This document shows positions 47,517 through 61,100 of a DNA stretch of 64,000 nt, piece after piece. The translations under genes were made by a program, and so were the position numbers. The notes beneath the pieces are model-generated. The model was not told where the DNA came from and made no database searches. It saw only the letters and a list, made by a program, of their open reading frames with translations. This stretch comes from Lepidurus packardi (Eukaryota; Arthropoda; Branchiopoda; Notostraca; Triopsidae): NCBI GenBank assembly GCA_023053545.1, contig JAKZAN010000002.1:3580375-3644374 (forward strand), written 5' to 3'. Numbering within the stretch: position 1 is the first letter of the stretch; each line of letters begins with the position of its first letter.

Positions 47517-49112
47517 ATGTGGTTTAATTTGCTTATTAACCTTACATTATCCCTGTGTGGGTTTTATTTAAGCATCAAAGTCATACCCAAGTTCAGCGAT
47601 ATGTTCGTCAGAGCCAAACTTTATGGGATTGATTTAAATAAAACTGAAAAACGAGAAGTGTAAGTTAAAACTTAATTTTATAAATTAAATTCTGTTGTGA
47701 ATTGAATTTGTTTTAGTCCTGAAGCCACTGGAGTAATCACAGGTTGTGTTTTCTTGATCGTCATGTTCTTATTTATCCCTATTCCATTCCACCAGCACAT
47801 TTTCGTAAGCGAAAAGAGCTTATTTCCACATGATAAAGTAAACTAGAAAAACTCGAACAAAATTTGTAAGTTTTATAATTTTTTTTTTCTTATTTAGTTT
47901 GTGGAATTTATAGCAGCGTTGCTTTCAATATGCTGTATGCTTCTCTTAGGCTTCGCAGATGACGTCCTGAATTTAAAATGGAGGCATAAGTTGCTACTTC
48001 CGACCATGGCTTCACTTCCGTTATTGATGGTCTACTATGTGAATTTCAATTCAACGACCATCATCATACCCAAGCCTTTCCGTTGCCTCGTAGGAAATGA
48101 TTTAGATTTAGGTAAAGTATCGATTTTAGTCTATTTTAAGGTTTTATTTCTCTGTTTTTATTTTAGGATGTATTTATTATTTGTACATGGGTATGCTGGC
48201 CGTGTTCTGTACCAATGCCATCAATATTTACGCTGGAGTTAATGGATTAGAAGCTGGACAGTCTTTAGTCATAGCCTTGTCTGTCATAGCCTTTAACTGC
48301 GTAGAAATTTTCGGTCCTTTGTGGGAAAACCACCTGTTTTCGTTATACTTTCTCATGCCGTACGCCGCCACAACCTTCGCTCTCCTTTACTATAATTGGT
48401 AGGTTAATCTATTACTTTAATCCAAAAAGATATTCAATGTTAACCTCTTTTCTGATTAACTAGGTATCCGTCTCAAGTCTTTGTAGGAGATACGTTTTGC
48501 TATTTCTCAGGCATGACTTTCGCAGTTGTGGGTATCCTTGGCCATTTTAGCAAAACTTTACTGCTCTTCTTTGCACCTCAGATTGTAAATTTTGTAATAT
48601 CGCTGCCACAGCTGTTTCATCTAGTCCCCTGCCCAAGACACAGACTCCCAAGGTATTAATTATATTCGTTCTATTTATTATTCATTCATTTCATTCCTTT
48701 TTTTGAATGCATCTGATTTTCATGGACTAGGTTGAATAAAGAGTCGGGTTTATTGGATCCCAGTGTTTCGCAGTTCAAAGATGCTAGTTTGCACCCCCTA
48801 GGACGAATACTTTTGCAAATTTGGGAGTTTTTGGGCCTTGTTCGATGGAGAAAAGATGTGGGAGAAGATGGAAATGAAAATGAAGTTACTAATTTCACAT
48901 TGATTAACGCCGCCTTAAACTGGTTTGGCCCTATGCGTGAAAACAACCTCACAACTCTCCTCCTTGTGTTACAAGTAATTACAAATTAAACTTTATAAAC
49001 GTTTGATTAAAACTTGTGAAAACTTTTTGTCTTCAATTATTTTTAGACAATTTCCAGTGCCGTTGCGTTTACTATTCGGTATCCACTTGCGAGCGTTTTC
49101 TACGAATTCTAA
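47517..49112 (+). CDS. Dpagt1: UDP-GlcNAc:dolichyl-phosphate GlcNAc-1-phosphate transferase (seven exons)
   Basis: ER membrane enzyme that starts N-glycan assembly by moving GlcNAc-1-phosphate from UDP-GlcNAc to dolichyl phosphate; target of tunicamycin. Exons: 47517-47659, 47717-47837, 47898-48111, 48167-48398, 48464-48652, 48731-48974, 49047-49112; all joins keep frame and give 402 residues, close to the 408 of human DPAGT1. Key motifs: PEATGVITG after the first exon join; [19 protein letters not shown] with the catalytic Asp pair D109-D110; [20 protein letters not shown] and [30 protein letters not shown] and [21 protein letters not shown]. Around ten hydrophobic segments fit the known multi-spanning fold. 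It is single, complete and shows no odd features. The AAAAATG start context and conserved N-terminus support the start. Confidence 0.97.
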
Positions 49113-52100
49113 CTTCGGTTGCCTAATTATAATGAGTGATTTTCACTTTTTTCTTTTATTTTGAGTGAGTTTACACTTGTGATGGTATGTGGTTGAATAT
49201 TACATTAGTGTCGAATGTAAATACAAATTATTATATAAACACAGATTCAATGGTTTTTAAGCTTAGCTCATTAATACATGTTATTAGGAAAGCAATTCTT
49301 TAGGAAAGCAATTTACACTCTGAACTTCGGTGTCTCCCTGTAACAAAGAACAACAATAGTTGCTTGACAAATGTTGAAAATAATGAAAAAACGAAAACTG
49401 AAAGGGCCATATCTGACGACATATTATACGAATCAATCAAGGGTACCGAAATGAGTTGTGCGAGATTTGTACTGCGGAAGTAATAAAAATCTAGCCTTCT
49501 AGATGTTAAGCCCAAAATACTGTAATTAAAAAAATATAATATAATTTTGAGGCGTATAATTATAAGCAAAGCTTGTGAGATTTGTTGTAGTTCTACATCT
49601 CCAGAACTACGACGTCGACCGCCAAAATATTTCAACTACAATAATGGTTTCAATTTTCCAGAAACTGTATGCTTTCCAACGGGCCAAATTTCGCTTCTGT
49701 GAGATAATATTTCAGTCCATTCTGCAGTACGGATTTGCCAAGTTTGCGCTTCCAGGCACCAGCGTCGTATTGCTCCAAGAACGCTCGACATTTTCGCCAA
49801 CGCTGATTTCCCAAACCCAATAGATCACACCAAGTTTTTTCACGACGGTATTTTGGCTATTTAAAAAAGGGGCTAGCACAGGAGTATAATACAAGCAACA
49901 TAATTTATTCCTTGCTATTTCAGCGTCTGATTTCGTCAATGCCCAAAAATCGTATCGTTTTTTTCAAATTTCCATGTCTGGCAAAAAACTCTCCTCTCAT
50001 TCTAAAAAAAGACATCAGTAGCAGATATGGAAGCAGCCATCTTCGACAGGCATCATCCAACAGCCACTAAACAAACGGGGCCATAAATCCCCATCGTGAA
50101 CACAAGACGCTCCCACCTACACACAAACAAAGCACAAGGAAGGAAAAAAAGACAAAGAATCAGCATCACTACCCTTGACAAACACTGTCCAATTACTAAT
50201 GAAGAGATTAAACTTATACTGAATGGAATATCAAACCACACCACGCCTTTTCCCTTTACCCCTGGCATGGCACAGAATATTCCAGTCTTAATTCATTTCT
50301 ACCACGCTCGAGTCCAGGCGGAAATAAAAGTGTAACTCGAACCGTACTTGCTTATACATCCCTGCTAACAAAAAATAAGAGACGCGGGTCAGCAGCTTAT
50401 TTAAAGGCACTTAAACCTTGAAAAAATCTGGCTTTCGTATTTTTCTAGGCTTCTATGACAAGCCGCATCTGTATGCCAATTTTTCCATGTCTCCCCTTCT
50501 AGTGTTCAGCTCACAACTTTTCATAAAGATACTGTATTGGAAAACGTCTGTCAATGAAAAACTTCCCAAATTTTTTTACGTTTTTTCGGGATGCGAATCA
50601 CCCAGCCCCAGGCTTTTCAACAAGTACGAAAGTTCCAATTAAGGCCAGCGACGACAGCTAATTCGCTTTGGGTCGGATTTATCAGTCTCACAGCTGGGGA
50701 ACAGCATTTAAAAAAAGGGGCCAAAAAATGTGGTTCAAAAATAGGCTTTCTATACATCTCCCTTTTTCATACCTACTATTAAAATATTTTCTTTAAAAAA
50801 AATAAACAATGTAGAAAGGACAAGGACTGACCTTTCACAAAACCCTATAGCATCTAGCATGATTACAGTTTTTACGCCAAACCTATAAAAGTAGTAAACT
50901 TTTTGCGTGCTGCTCTCTTTGCTCATTTTCTTCAACGAGAAGCAACAAAACCAAATAGAGGACGTGGCATGTCCACTTTCTCTCAGCAGGATACCTGGCA
51001 GCTTGATGAAACTGAAATCGCCATTAAGACCACAGCATCCGTAAAAAATGAAATGCAACAAAAAGCAAATAAAAGGGCGCCAGAATACAAGCGCTTTGTA
51101 TCCTTAGAAGGACACAAGTGTTGTTTTTTATATTTGTTATTCGCAGACCCTACTCACGCTAGCTACGTGCAAAAGTAACAAGCACACGCAGTCACCTGAG
51201 AGAAACCGACCAGAAAATAAGAAGGCAAGGGTACAAGCTCTTCTTTTTTAAAAATGCCAGGGAGGTACATACTTTTCCTAATTAGACAGCTCAGCTATTT
51301 TAACTGCCGTCCTAGAAACAAGCTCGTCTACCCGAGAAACACACAATCCTCTCCACCCTTTGAGATTAACTAGAGAATCATGAGCAGTTTCCCCCTTTTC
51401 CTGTCGGTAGAACTGTGTGACGTTAACATGCCAAGCTAGCTGACATGCCTGTAATATACTTAAACACAAGCTTAAAAGGGGAGTCAAGTAAAAAAAAAAT
51501 AAATAAAAAAATCGCTGCAAATAAGCAAACGTCGAATGCTTTGTATAAGGCTCGAGTGTCAGAAATTGTTATTGGGTTAGCGATGATTTCAGAACAGGTG
51601 CCAATTTCAAGAAGATGCAACATGGACTCGGTTCTAAAAAGAGATGAGTATGGGAATTATAGCCACTATAACCAAGAAATGTTGGTACTTGGTACTGGAT
51701 ATTCATTTGAAAAAGGCATTGTGGCAAAATTGTTAGCATTCGTCTCTCAGTTGGGCGTCTCACACCTTCTTCCCTCTCTTTTCCCAACGTCTAATCAAGA
51801 AGCACTGTGTGCAGCTTCCTTTTCGTTATAATTTCTCTTTCTTTCTTTTTATTTGGGGGTTCCTTTTCTGAACGTCTTTTTCGCTTTTTCTTCAGAACCG
51901 GGCCATACAAATGCAAACGAGCAGTATGAGTTACGACGGCGAACATACGTTCGTGATGGCATAAATCAGGACTTTAGGACCCGCCAGTGGATTGAAATTG
52001 AATTTTAAAAAAAGGAGTAAACCCTCTGCCCACACAATTTTATGAATTAATGCTAGCTCGAATTGATTAGCGAAACAGGTTTGGGAGAATAAGACGCTGC

Positions 52101-55100
52101 TGCCTCAGCTTGAGAGCAACTACTCTATACTATAGAACGCGCTGCTTATACAGTAATAGAAAACATTGTAGTAATAACACACGTGCCCACCGCACGTTCG
52201 CGCTGGGAACAGGATTAGAACGATTAAACTTCGGAATACATTTCTACAGGAATTACCCAAGCGTTGCCCTTATGTCTGCTTCTAAAATCTGTGCCACGTT
52301 CAGCACAAAAATCGTTGGAAACACCGAGAGAAAAAAGAGAGAAAAATGAGGGGGAGAGCCTTATCATGTTAGTAACGGTCTGTCGCCTCCCTCCCTCCAT
52401 TCGTCATCAGTTCCATCTAGCATCATTTTTCTCTCGCCGTAATTAGACTAAACGAAATGCGTCAATACTGTCGTGAGAAAAAGCTCCAGAGAATTCAGTA
52501 TTCCGCAATGAAGCGGACAACTTTATGATTCTTGGTTAAAAAAAGAACGTTGGTTTTCAATAAGCAAATGAAAAAGTTAATATCTCAACCCTGCAATATA
52601 CAATACAGCCAGCCGTGTGTACCTTTCTTACTTATTCCCATCCATAAAAGCCCAACTGTAAGTCTGAACAAAACATAAACCGAATAAAAAAAAGTTTGCA
52701 TTTATTTTAATGGCTCTTTTCCCAAATTATAACGGCGCAGATTCACAAGCCCTAGAGGCGATGACAACATCCACGAAATTATGGCGAGCAAAGGGCCCCC
52801 TCTGGGTGCCGCTTTCCCAAATCGTAAATGAAACAAGTGTTGGAATCGCCTTCGAAAGTTAAACCAGCGTAGTAGCCTACTCCGAATGCATTTGGCTTGC
52901 AAAGCGAAGCCCAAAAGCATGAATGTATTGGACGTCGTCAAAATTGGCACTTTTTAGCATTTCGCTGTGAATTCAGAGCTCTGGGAAGACACTTCATACA
53001 GTGCTACGAGAAGAGAAGAAAAATTACCTGACGCCTTATACCCCAAAAAAATCTCTGAAAAGCTATAAAAGCTCGGGGCTTCTCACATGCTGCGTATGTG
53101 GACCAGCAAAAGGTTTACTACCCCACCATGAGGTCGTTCCCTTCCACTGTTCCCTTCTGCTTGGATATTTCTTTAACCTGAACCCGCTAAGAAATTTGGT
53201 AGGTGGTATATAATTATTGGGACCAAGACCTGTCAACTCTTGTGAATACTTTTGTGCTCCGTCTGCCAACCTTTCCCTGGCTGCGATCTGGGAATAATTC
53301 CATTGCGACGTAAAAATGCTATTTAATGTACCCTAGAGCGCTAGAAGCTACATAATGTATCCAAAGAACTTTCTTGTGGGGGAGGGAGCTTTCCTTATTT
53401 CCAATATTGTGACTTTTTTTCTTTACAAAAGACTGATTTACGGTCGCTTGATGGTAACCACAGCCAACGGGGTTTTTCTTTCCCTTGTGTCAACTTGGAA
53501 GCCTTTTTGCCAAACGAGCTTCTTTTGGCTTGTCGGTTACACATCGTCTGCGTACCCCAAAATGCAGCCACCGACTACTTGTCAACTGTCAACAAGCAAG
53601 CATCCATTTCCCCAAACCTGGTATGCCTTTTCCCTTCAATTTGCCGACAATGATTGCGCAAGCTAACATTCTCCCGAAAGTCGCCTTTGTCATTCTTTGA
53701 TGAATGGATGACGAGGAGAAGGAGGAGGGAGGAGGAGACGAGATTCTCACCCGTCAATAAACATTTAACTAAGTTTAAGCACAACTAGGCCTTATTGTCT
53801 TTCTCTTTCAAAGAATCTGTTTCTGGAATCCCTGAAAGCTACACACGCCGCTTTGGAAACGTCAACGATTTTAGTTCTAGCCTCTGAAAACTCTCAAAGA
53901 ACAAGACGAATTCGTTTATGGGTGACTTGCGACCACCAGGGTCAACCCGGAAAACGTAACCGGATTCTTGGAGGGGCATCTCTGGTTCCCATTCTCATCT
54001 CGTCTTCTTGGCGCTCCAAAAACTTAACAATTTCTCCCCAAGTTTCCAACCCCCCCTTTTTTTCTTTTGTCATGAATTTTAATTGGCCTGAGAGCAGTCA
54101 AGCCCGGCAAATGTATATACAAGAACTTCCTATCCCTAACTTGCAAATATATCAAAAGAATAACTCGTAACCTTTCCTGAACTTCAAAATTGGCCATAGA
54201 ACTTGAAATCTGTGAGTGAAGTCTAGGGCATACTATAGGCATTTTCTAAGCCCCCTCTAGAAAAGAAAAAAAGATCAAGGGACTTGATTAGATACCCCTT
54301 TTCTCCTTTTATTCTTTTTATTCTCGCTGGACTTAACGATAAAAACGAAAGGATCCCCCCAAAAAAAATCAAGGGGGAAGGGGGGGACAAAATGGATGAG
54401 AAGTATGAAAGTTACAGGCAATGGCAAAGAGACACAAGATCTTTTCGCAGCAGCAGGGAGGAAGAAGGGAGGGAGGAGTTTTTAGCTGGAAAACGCTAGG
54501 GAACAAAATAAAAGGGACAGCTAACTCCAAAGGCGGGCCAGAATGAATGTTTCGAAAAGGGACCCCCCAACCAAAGTCCACGGCGCCTTCGTGGAACATT
54601 TTTTCTCTTTTAGTTTGGGTGCCCCAGACTTGGTGTGTGTGGTGTGCTTCCTTTTCGCTCGGGCTTCTCTTCTTCTCTCGAGCTTGACGTTCCCTGCCGT
54701 TTGGGGGTTCGTCCGGAGTTTTATGCTGGCCGATGGATGGACCCGTGTTCGGTTCAGTGCTTCTCCTAAAACTGGCTCGAACCAAGACCGCGCTCGTCAG
54801 TCCAGTCATGTCAAAAGTCCGGTGTGTATCTGTCGTGTAGTGTGGGTTCAATTACTGCTCGTGCTCTTAATTGTGCTCGGAATTTTTGCATTCCGCTGTC
54901 CCAAAAAGGATAAAACCGATGCTCTCGTTTTCCTCGTGTTTTAAGAAATATACCCAATAATAAAGAAGAAAATAATGGAGAACATCCCATGATGTCATGA
55001 CGAAAACACAACCAAAACCAGGTGCAGGATTTCTTAAAAGATAAACCAAGGAACCAGTAGCTGCGGCGGGAATAGGCACGAGACTTCCCAAGATCGGATT

Positions 55101-58100
55101 AAGGGGGGAAACAAAAAGGTAACGCTATTGTCCTTGTTCTTTTTTTCCCCCTTTGTATTTTAAAGACCCGACTTTTCCATGGCCTTAGAACAAATTGTTG
55201 TGCCCTTCGTTTACATACGATAACATCTGTTGCTCTCTCTGTCTTCGCCTCAGTCTCCGAGACATCATCTTAGGGACTTTACAGACTTTTGCTAACGGAA
55301 GGTAGCCCCTATTTTACCCTGGTCTCGTGTCTCTCCCTTTTCCCCTTGAAAGGTATATAATTTGTAGCCAAATCGAATGGCAAAGAGACCTAAAGGCGTT
55401 AAAGCCCCAAAAACCTCAGAAGATCCTAATCCTTCCTCCCAAAACGCCACAAGCTAAAAATTATATATTACACTCCAAACTCTTTAAAAGACCTCACAAA
55501 AGTATCAGACGATGAGACCCCGAACAATACTGATACTGATGGATTATCCGTCCATTGTTGGGGGTGGAAAAGGATTGAATTGGGGCCCAACTGCATAGCT
55601 CTCATAACTTTGGGTTTCTGATAGGGGTCCTTTTCAAAGGGGGTTGTTTGCTATTTGCAGTGTACCTTCCCCACAACCAGGAGATTTGAATGCAGATTTG
55701 CTTTTGGTTTTGGCATATCGAGACACAAAACCTCACATCCTTTTGGCTGGACCTATAAGCAAACAAGTTGCTGTTAAGAGCCAGTGTACGGGGCTTACCT
55801 TTATCAAGGCACTTTGTCACAAACGCCTTGGCTTTAACAACTGAAAGGTAACTAACTCACTTAGGCCGGAGTGCACGAGTAGTCACTAGTAACCCGCGTT
55901 TTCACCCTGGAGCCACACAACAAGCTCGCCAAGTTGTTTAAACTGGGCTCACCATATGCAAGGGTGAAACCGTAAACACAAGTTGGCTTTCAAACCCTGG
56001 CCAAATGGAAAAGGATTTCACACTTTTAAGGACCGAGACGATTAGAACGCCTATATCGCATCGCGTGAGCTTAGAGCTTTAAGCTCCGAGTGTCAACATA
56101 ATGGTTCCAGAAGCCTGTTTTTCACCCCTATTTCCCTGCATAGCTTTATATAACAAGCATTTGACTCTTGTCCGTTAGCACCGTCGCCTTCACGTGTCTT
56201 TTAAAAGGACAAAAACCAACACATATTAAGTCCCATGGTTTCCCAGGTTCTCCAAGACTGCTTAGCTGCTCCTCAAACTCACTGTGGCTCCCACATTCTG
56301 ATTTTTAACTGTGAAGGGGGAAAACACATTGTTAATAGTCGACACAAACCCTTTTTAGGACAGACTTTTCTAGTCTATTGGGAAGATTCCATCGATGAGG
56401 GTTAAGTCAATGCTTCAATGGCACGCAACGCTGATTTCCATCTCAATTGTCTTCTGCGCATAGGTTTAAAAACTTGTTTATTAAACCAAAGCCCCCCAAA
56501 ATTGGAAACTTTTTCCCAGGCTTGCCTACTTCATCAGGAAAATGTCTTGGGGGTAAAAACGCGCCGAAAAAAAGACGTTAGGAAAAGAAGAAGCTGAGCA
56601 AAGTTGATTAGAAAAGGCAAGGTAATCTCATCCTGCACACTCTTTTTATTACTAAGCAGCATCAAGCGTGGTAGAACATCTGGATCCAGTCACATGTCTA
56701 GAATCTTCCCCAGAAACGCTTTTAGAATGCCCGGGCCAAATTTAACATGCAGCCTATATTTTAAAAAATAGTTTTTTTTTTAATGCAATTTCTGCTTTTC
56801 GCTAAGCAACCTCTACCCCAAACAAAAGCAGGACCTTGTTGCGTCTCGAGAGCAGTCCTCTTGGGTTTTTTTGGCCATTAAATGGGAAGACGTTTGGAAG
56901 ATGAGAGATAACGGGTGCAAGTAACACCGTTATCCTTTAGCAAGACCCCATACAATAATAAAGCATGGCGTGTGTTTTTTTGCTTGATTTTACTCTTATT
57001 GGCTTATAAACGATATAGAACTACAAAAGACTTGAGCTTGAAATATAAAGACTGGAACATTTTCCAGCTCTAAAGAACCAAGAAAAAAACTCCCAAGAAT
57101 CTCGTCTTCTTTTCAAGCGCCAACATGACAGCCTCGATGGCAAAGCTCAAGAGGCACAGGAAAAAATTACCCCCAAAAATAAAACAAAAAATAATGGCGA
57201 AGAAAACAATTGATTAACAAGCGCATTACGAAGGACTGTGAAACGAACTTGGACATACGGATGCAGTGTTTATATCTATTCCTCTGCCAGCACCTGCTCT
57301 TATTCTCTCTTCCTCTCTAATATACATACTACACCGGCCTTCTGCACACATATGCAATAAATGTATGGAAATATAGGGGCCTGGGAATAGAGGATGAGAA
57401 TGGGCCTCCATAAATATACAAAAGCAGGAAGGAAAACTAATGGGCGATGGCTTTCGTCCGCATTCTGTTGACAAGGCTCTTTTGTGCCCCCCAGTTTTTC
57501 AATGCGACAATCAGCCTTCTGTGTGCTGCTGGCACTCATAAAACATAACAGGATCACTAATGTCCCCTTACCCACTTAAAAGGGGACCCAAAAAACATCG
57601 AGATAAACAAGGCCAAATAGGCTAGTCAGGTTTTTTTTTGGCCCGCCTACCAAACTGGGTCCGGTTAGCTTCTCTTCGGATGTGACAATTGTGAGCTATT
57701 TTAGGATGTCAGTATTGTTTTTTTCCTTCTTAGCTAGGCTTCTTATATGGAGTATTGGTCCAGTATTACTGCAATAGGAAATGGTATAAACGACAGATGG
57801 GCTATGACTACACACGGTATATATCTCTACTTACGTATGTAACAAGCCCTCTCTCTTTTTGTCTCGCTCCTATAATACAGCCATGCGTTCAAGTGGATCC
57901 CACTTGGAAGCTTATAGCTCTATTCAAGGACCCTTTTCTCTCCAACAAATCGAGCTATTTGGTATGTGAAGTTGACGGCCTTGTCAGCTTTTCGGAAGGG
58001 CGAAAAACAATCAGAGATGCACATCATTCCCCCCTCTTTCACATCAGCGTAAATCCACGAGAGCATAATGAAGCTACTCAGACTTGGTTTGAGCTCTTAC

Positions 58101-61100
58101 ATAAGTTTGGAAGAAAAGAACTCCATGCAGAGGGGTAGGAAAGCCAAAATCACCAATTATGCATCTGAACAACGTCCCCAAGCTTCGCAACGTGCTTTAT
58201 TATGCAGTTTATAATTCACTATCACCGCCGAAAGTGCTAGACGCTGGAAAAGGTGAAAGAAACAGAAAGATTTTCCTCCGACCGGTTTCTTGTGAAGGGA
58301 TTTTTGCCCCCATAATGACCGTTGGGCAGTATATCAGAAAAGATAGAAGAAAGGATTTCGGTCAAAATGTGCACACTAAACAAAATGGCAGTAATTTTCT
58401 AACACACGCACGTAATTATAGCCCTGCTACAATTTCCAAGTAGTTGCCTTTTACAATACTTTACTTGTAATTTTACAAGTTTCAGTCTCAAGTCCGTATA
58501 CCTTATGTTATTGATAGAAAAGAGTCATAGATGGCTCTGATGTTTGTTATTTTTTTGCGAAAGCCTTGCGTAAGAAAGTAAGAAAAGAAATAGATAGCTA
58601 ATTGCCGGTAAAGTTTCTACGCTTGTTTTGCTTTTGAAAAGTACAATTTGTCACCACAGTCTGCTGTAGCAGCATAACGTTCCAAGTCGTCAAACTTTCG
58701 GAACAAGATTGCTCGAAAAAGGCTCGCCAGATTTGAAAGCCATCTAAAACAGAAGTTTTCTTTTGTTCGTAGCTAGTGTAGAACCAAAGGAGATGTTTTT
58801 ATCTAACATATTTCTCGTAGTTGCAAACTTCATTTGCATATTGCTAATTTATACTCATTAGAAAAAAACGTGCATAGGTTGTGCACTACCTATTAGTAAG
58901 CCCAAGCTTACTGTCGAATAATTGTTTCATGAAATGCAGGCCTACTGGTTTTCTGAAAAAGTTGTTTCGAAATTCCCCATGCTAACCGCTTATATCGAAC
59001 TGAGGTAGACGAGAGCCTTAAAATGCTTGATAATTCTGCGCTTTATAGTGTAATTTTAAAATTCACTATTGACATACAAGGTACCACACACCACTTTCTA
59101 AACTTATTTTTTTTTTAAACGTAAAGGTTTAAATAATAGGAAAATGAACCCCAAAAGGTCACTGGCTTCAATAAAAACTGCAGTATTAAGGTTGAAGGTT
59201 TTGTTCACACGTCTGAAAGTTAGGAGGGAATGCATGTTTCCAAAAGCTTAATCCCAAGTTCTCGTATAGCTTCGAAGTCCAATCAAGCATAACAGGCTAA
59301 TATTTCTGTCAAAGAGCCCCGAATTTTCTTTTCCCAACCAATGAATGAGAGGAACAAGAGGGGGAGGACGCTGATTTAAATTCTGGTGTTAAAGACATGT
59401 TTTAGGTCCAAAGGGTGACATATAGGTTATTGTTGGGCGGAAAGAGAGTTAAGTTTTCAACAGCTGTGTGTCTCGCGCAGTGACAAGAAAGGCTGGATAA
59501 AGATCTTTCATCCCCTTTTTCTCTTGCCTTGTTAGTGGTGGGCAAAACTCCTGTTAGGCATTTTTTCGCCCCTGTTTTTTTTTTTTGTGTGCTGAAGTTT
59601 AAAACCCCAAGCCACGCACGTGCTAGGTTGCGTTAAAAAGCAAGTACCGAACACAGACCGAAATTAGCCCGACGACAATTTCAAGGGGTCATGCAACTTT
59701 TTTGTTTCATTTCTTTCTAACGAGGAGTCCCTTTCGGTGTCCTCCAAATGTCTGTAACGTGTTTCCCTTTTGACTCGCCAAAACAGTACTAACAATGGTT
59801 TACAAAACCGGTAGTTATCCGTTGGGGCGCCATACAATAAAGACAAAGCATTTCAAGCTAAAAACAATTTCGAGGGAGAAACTAGCAGATTCTTTCGGGG
59901 CATCTTGCAATCGCTATAAATGTCCACCAGACTTGTCACTTAGCCAAGACACATTAAAAAGTTTCCAGCACTAAAATCCGTGGGTGGCCTTTTGCGATGC
60001 TTTTTTGCTCCCCATTTTTTTTTTTTACCCCACCAGCACCCTCGCAACACATCTCACATTCGAAACTTTTTTTTCTCTCATCTTCTACTTGGAATTTCCA
60101 TCCCGGACTTTGCTAAGACTTTAATCCTAGGAAAAAATCTAACGCTTATCCTATCAATCCACTTACCAACAAAAAAAAGTGAAATAGAAAATAGCCCACC
60201 CAATGTGAAAGACTACGTACACCTCCAGGATCACCACATTTGAGCATAACACTTGGGGGGAACAAAAATAATAATAAAAAAATAGCAGCTCTTTGAGAAT
60301 CCCCGAGTTAGAAAGCCGGACAAGTTTTCATATCCGTATATGGGTTATATAGAGTCGGGGAAGCTGGAAATTAATGGATGGTTTGGCTGTCAAGTTGGCG
60401 GTGGAAGAACTAATTTCTTCCGTCTCTTGTTTGACATCTTCATGACATTTTCTCTTTCGACTTGGCATTCGCACTCAGACGAGACGTCTTCCCTATCCTT
60501 ACGCTCCGACTTTTACTTTACATGACAGCTTCCACGTAAGAATAATAAAGCGGGAGAAAAAGGAAAAACAGAAATAAAATACAGTCGCTGGCCGCCAAAA
60601 AGCTGTTTAGGACATCAAAAAGTTGTGCTTTTACTTGCGTCTCAACTCACACATACACGCAGCCATATAGTACTAGTTTACGTAACCTTCAAGCAAACCT
60701 TTGACAAACTGGAGCAAGAATCATGTCCTTCACAGTTTGGGTTCGAATTGGGTCCGAGGAACTCGACTGTGTCTTATGTGTGTGTATATGCAATGCCACT
60801 AGATAGACATCACACACACACACACACACAACACGTGCACACCTCCGAGGAAAACGCCGAAGAAAAATCCCAAATAAAAATCCCAGGCGAAAAGCTATCT
60901 CTCTGTGACGATCGCTTCTTTACTGGCAGGATACGCATATAGCTATGACTTATTTTATGGCTTACGACTTCCAGGGTCAAAAGATGCGCCATTCATTACC
61001 GACAGGAAAAAGATGACGTCTTCTGCAAAATACGGTTTCCATGAGGTAGCTCGTTAGTGTGGCAAAGCCGATGTAAAATAAGGCTTCAGGTAGAGAAAAA

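Noticed and set aside
54543-54944. 133-codon frame with a hydrophobic stretch
   Set aside because: No family motif, low-complexity composition and no splice or start context beyond chance.
57755-58138. 127-codon frame in the gene-poor block
   Set aside because: No recognisable domain; similar to the length expected by chance in a 14 kb non-coding block.
60745-60760. B-box-like GGTTCGAATTG as a tRNA gene
   Set aside because: The B box is imperfect and no A box or cloverleaf can be drawn around it.
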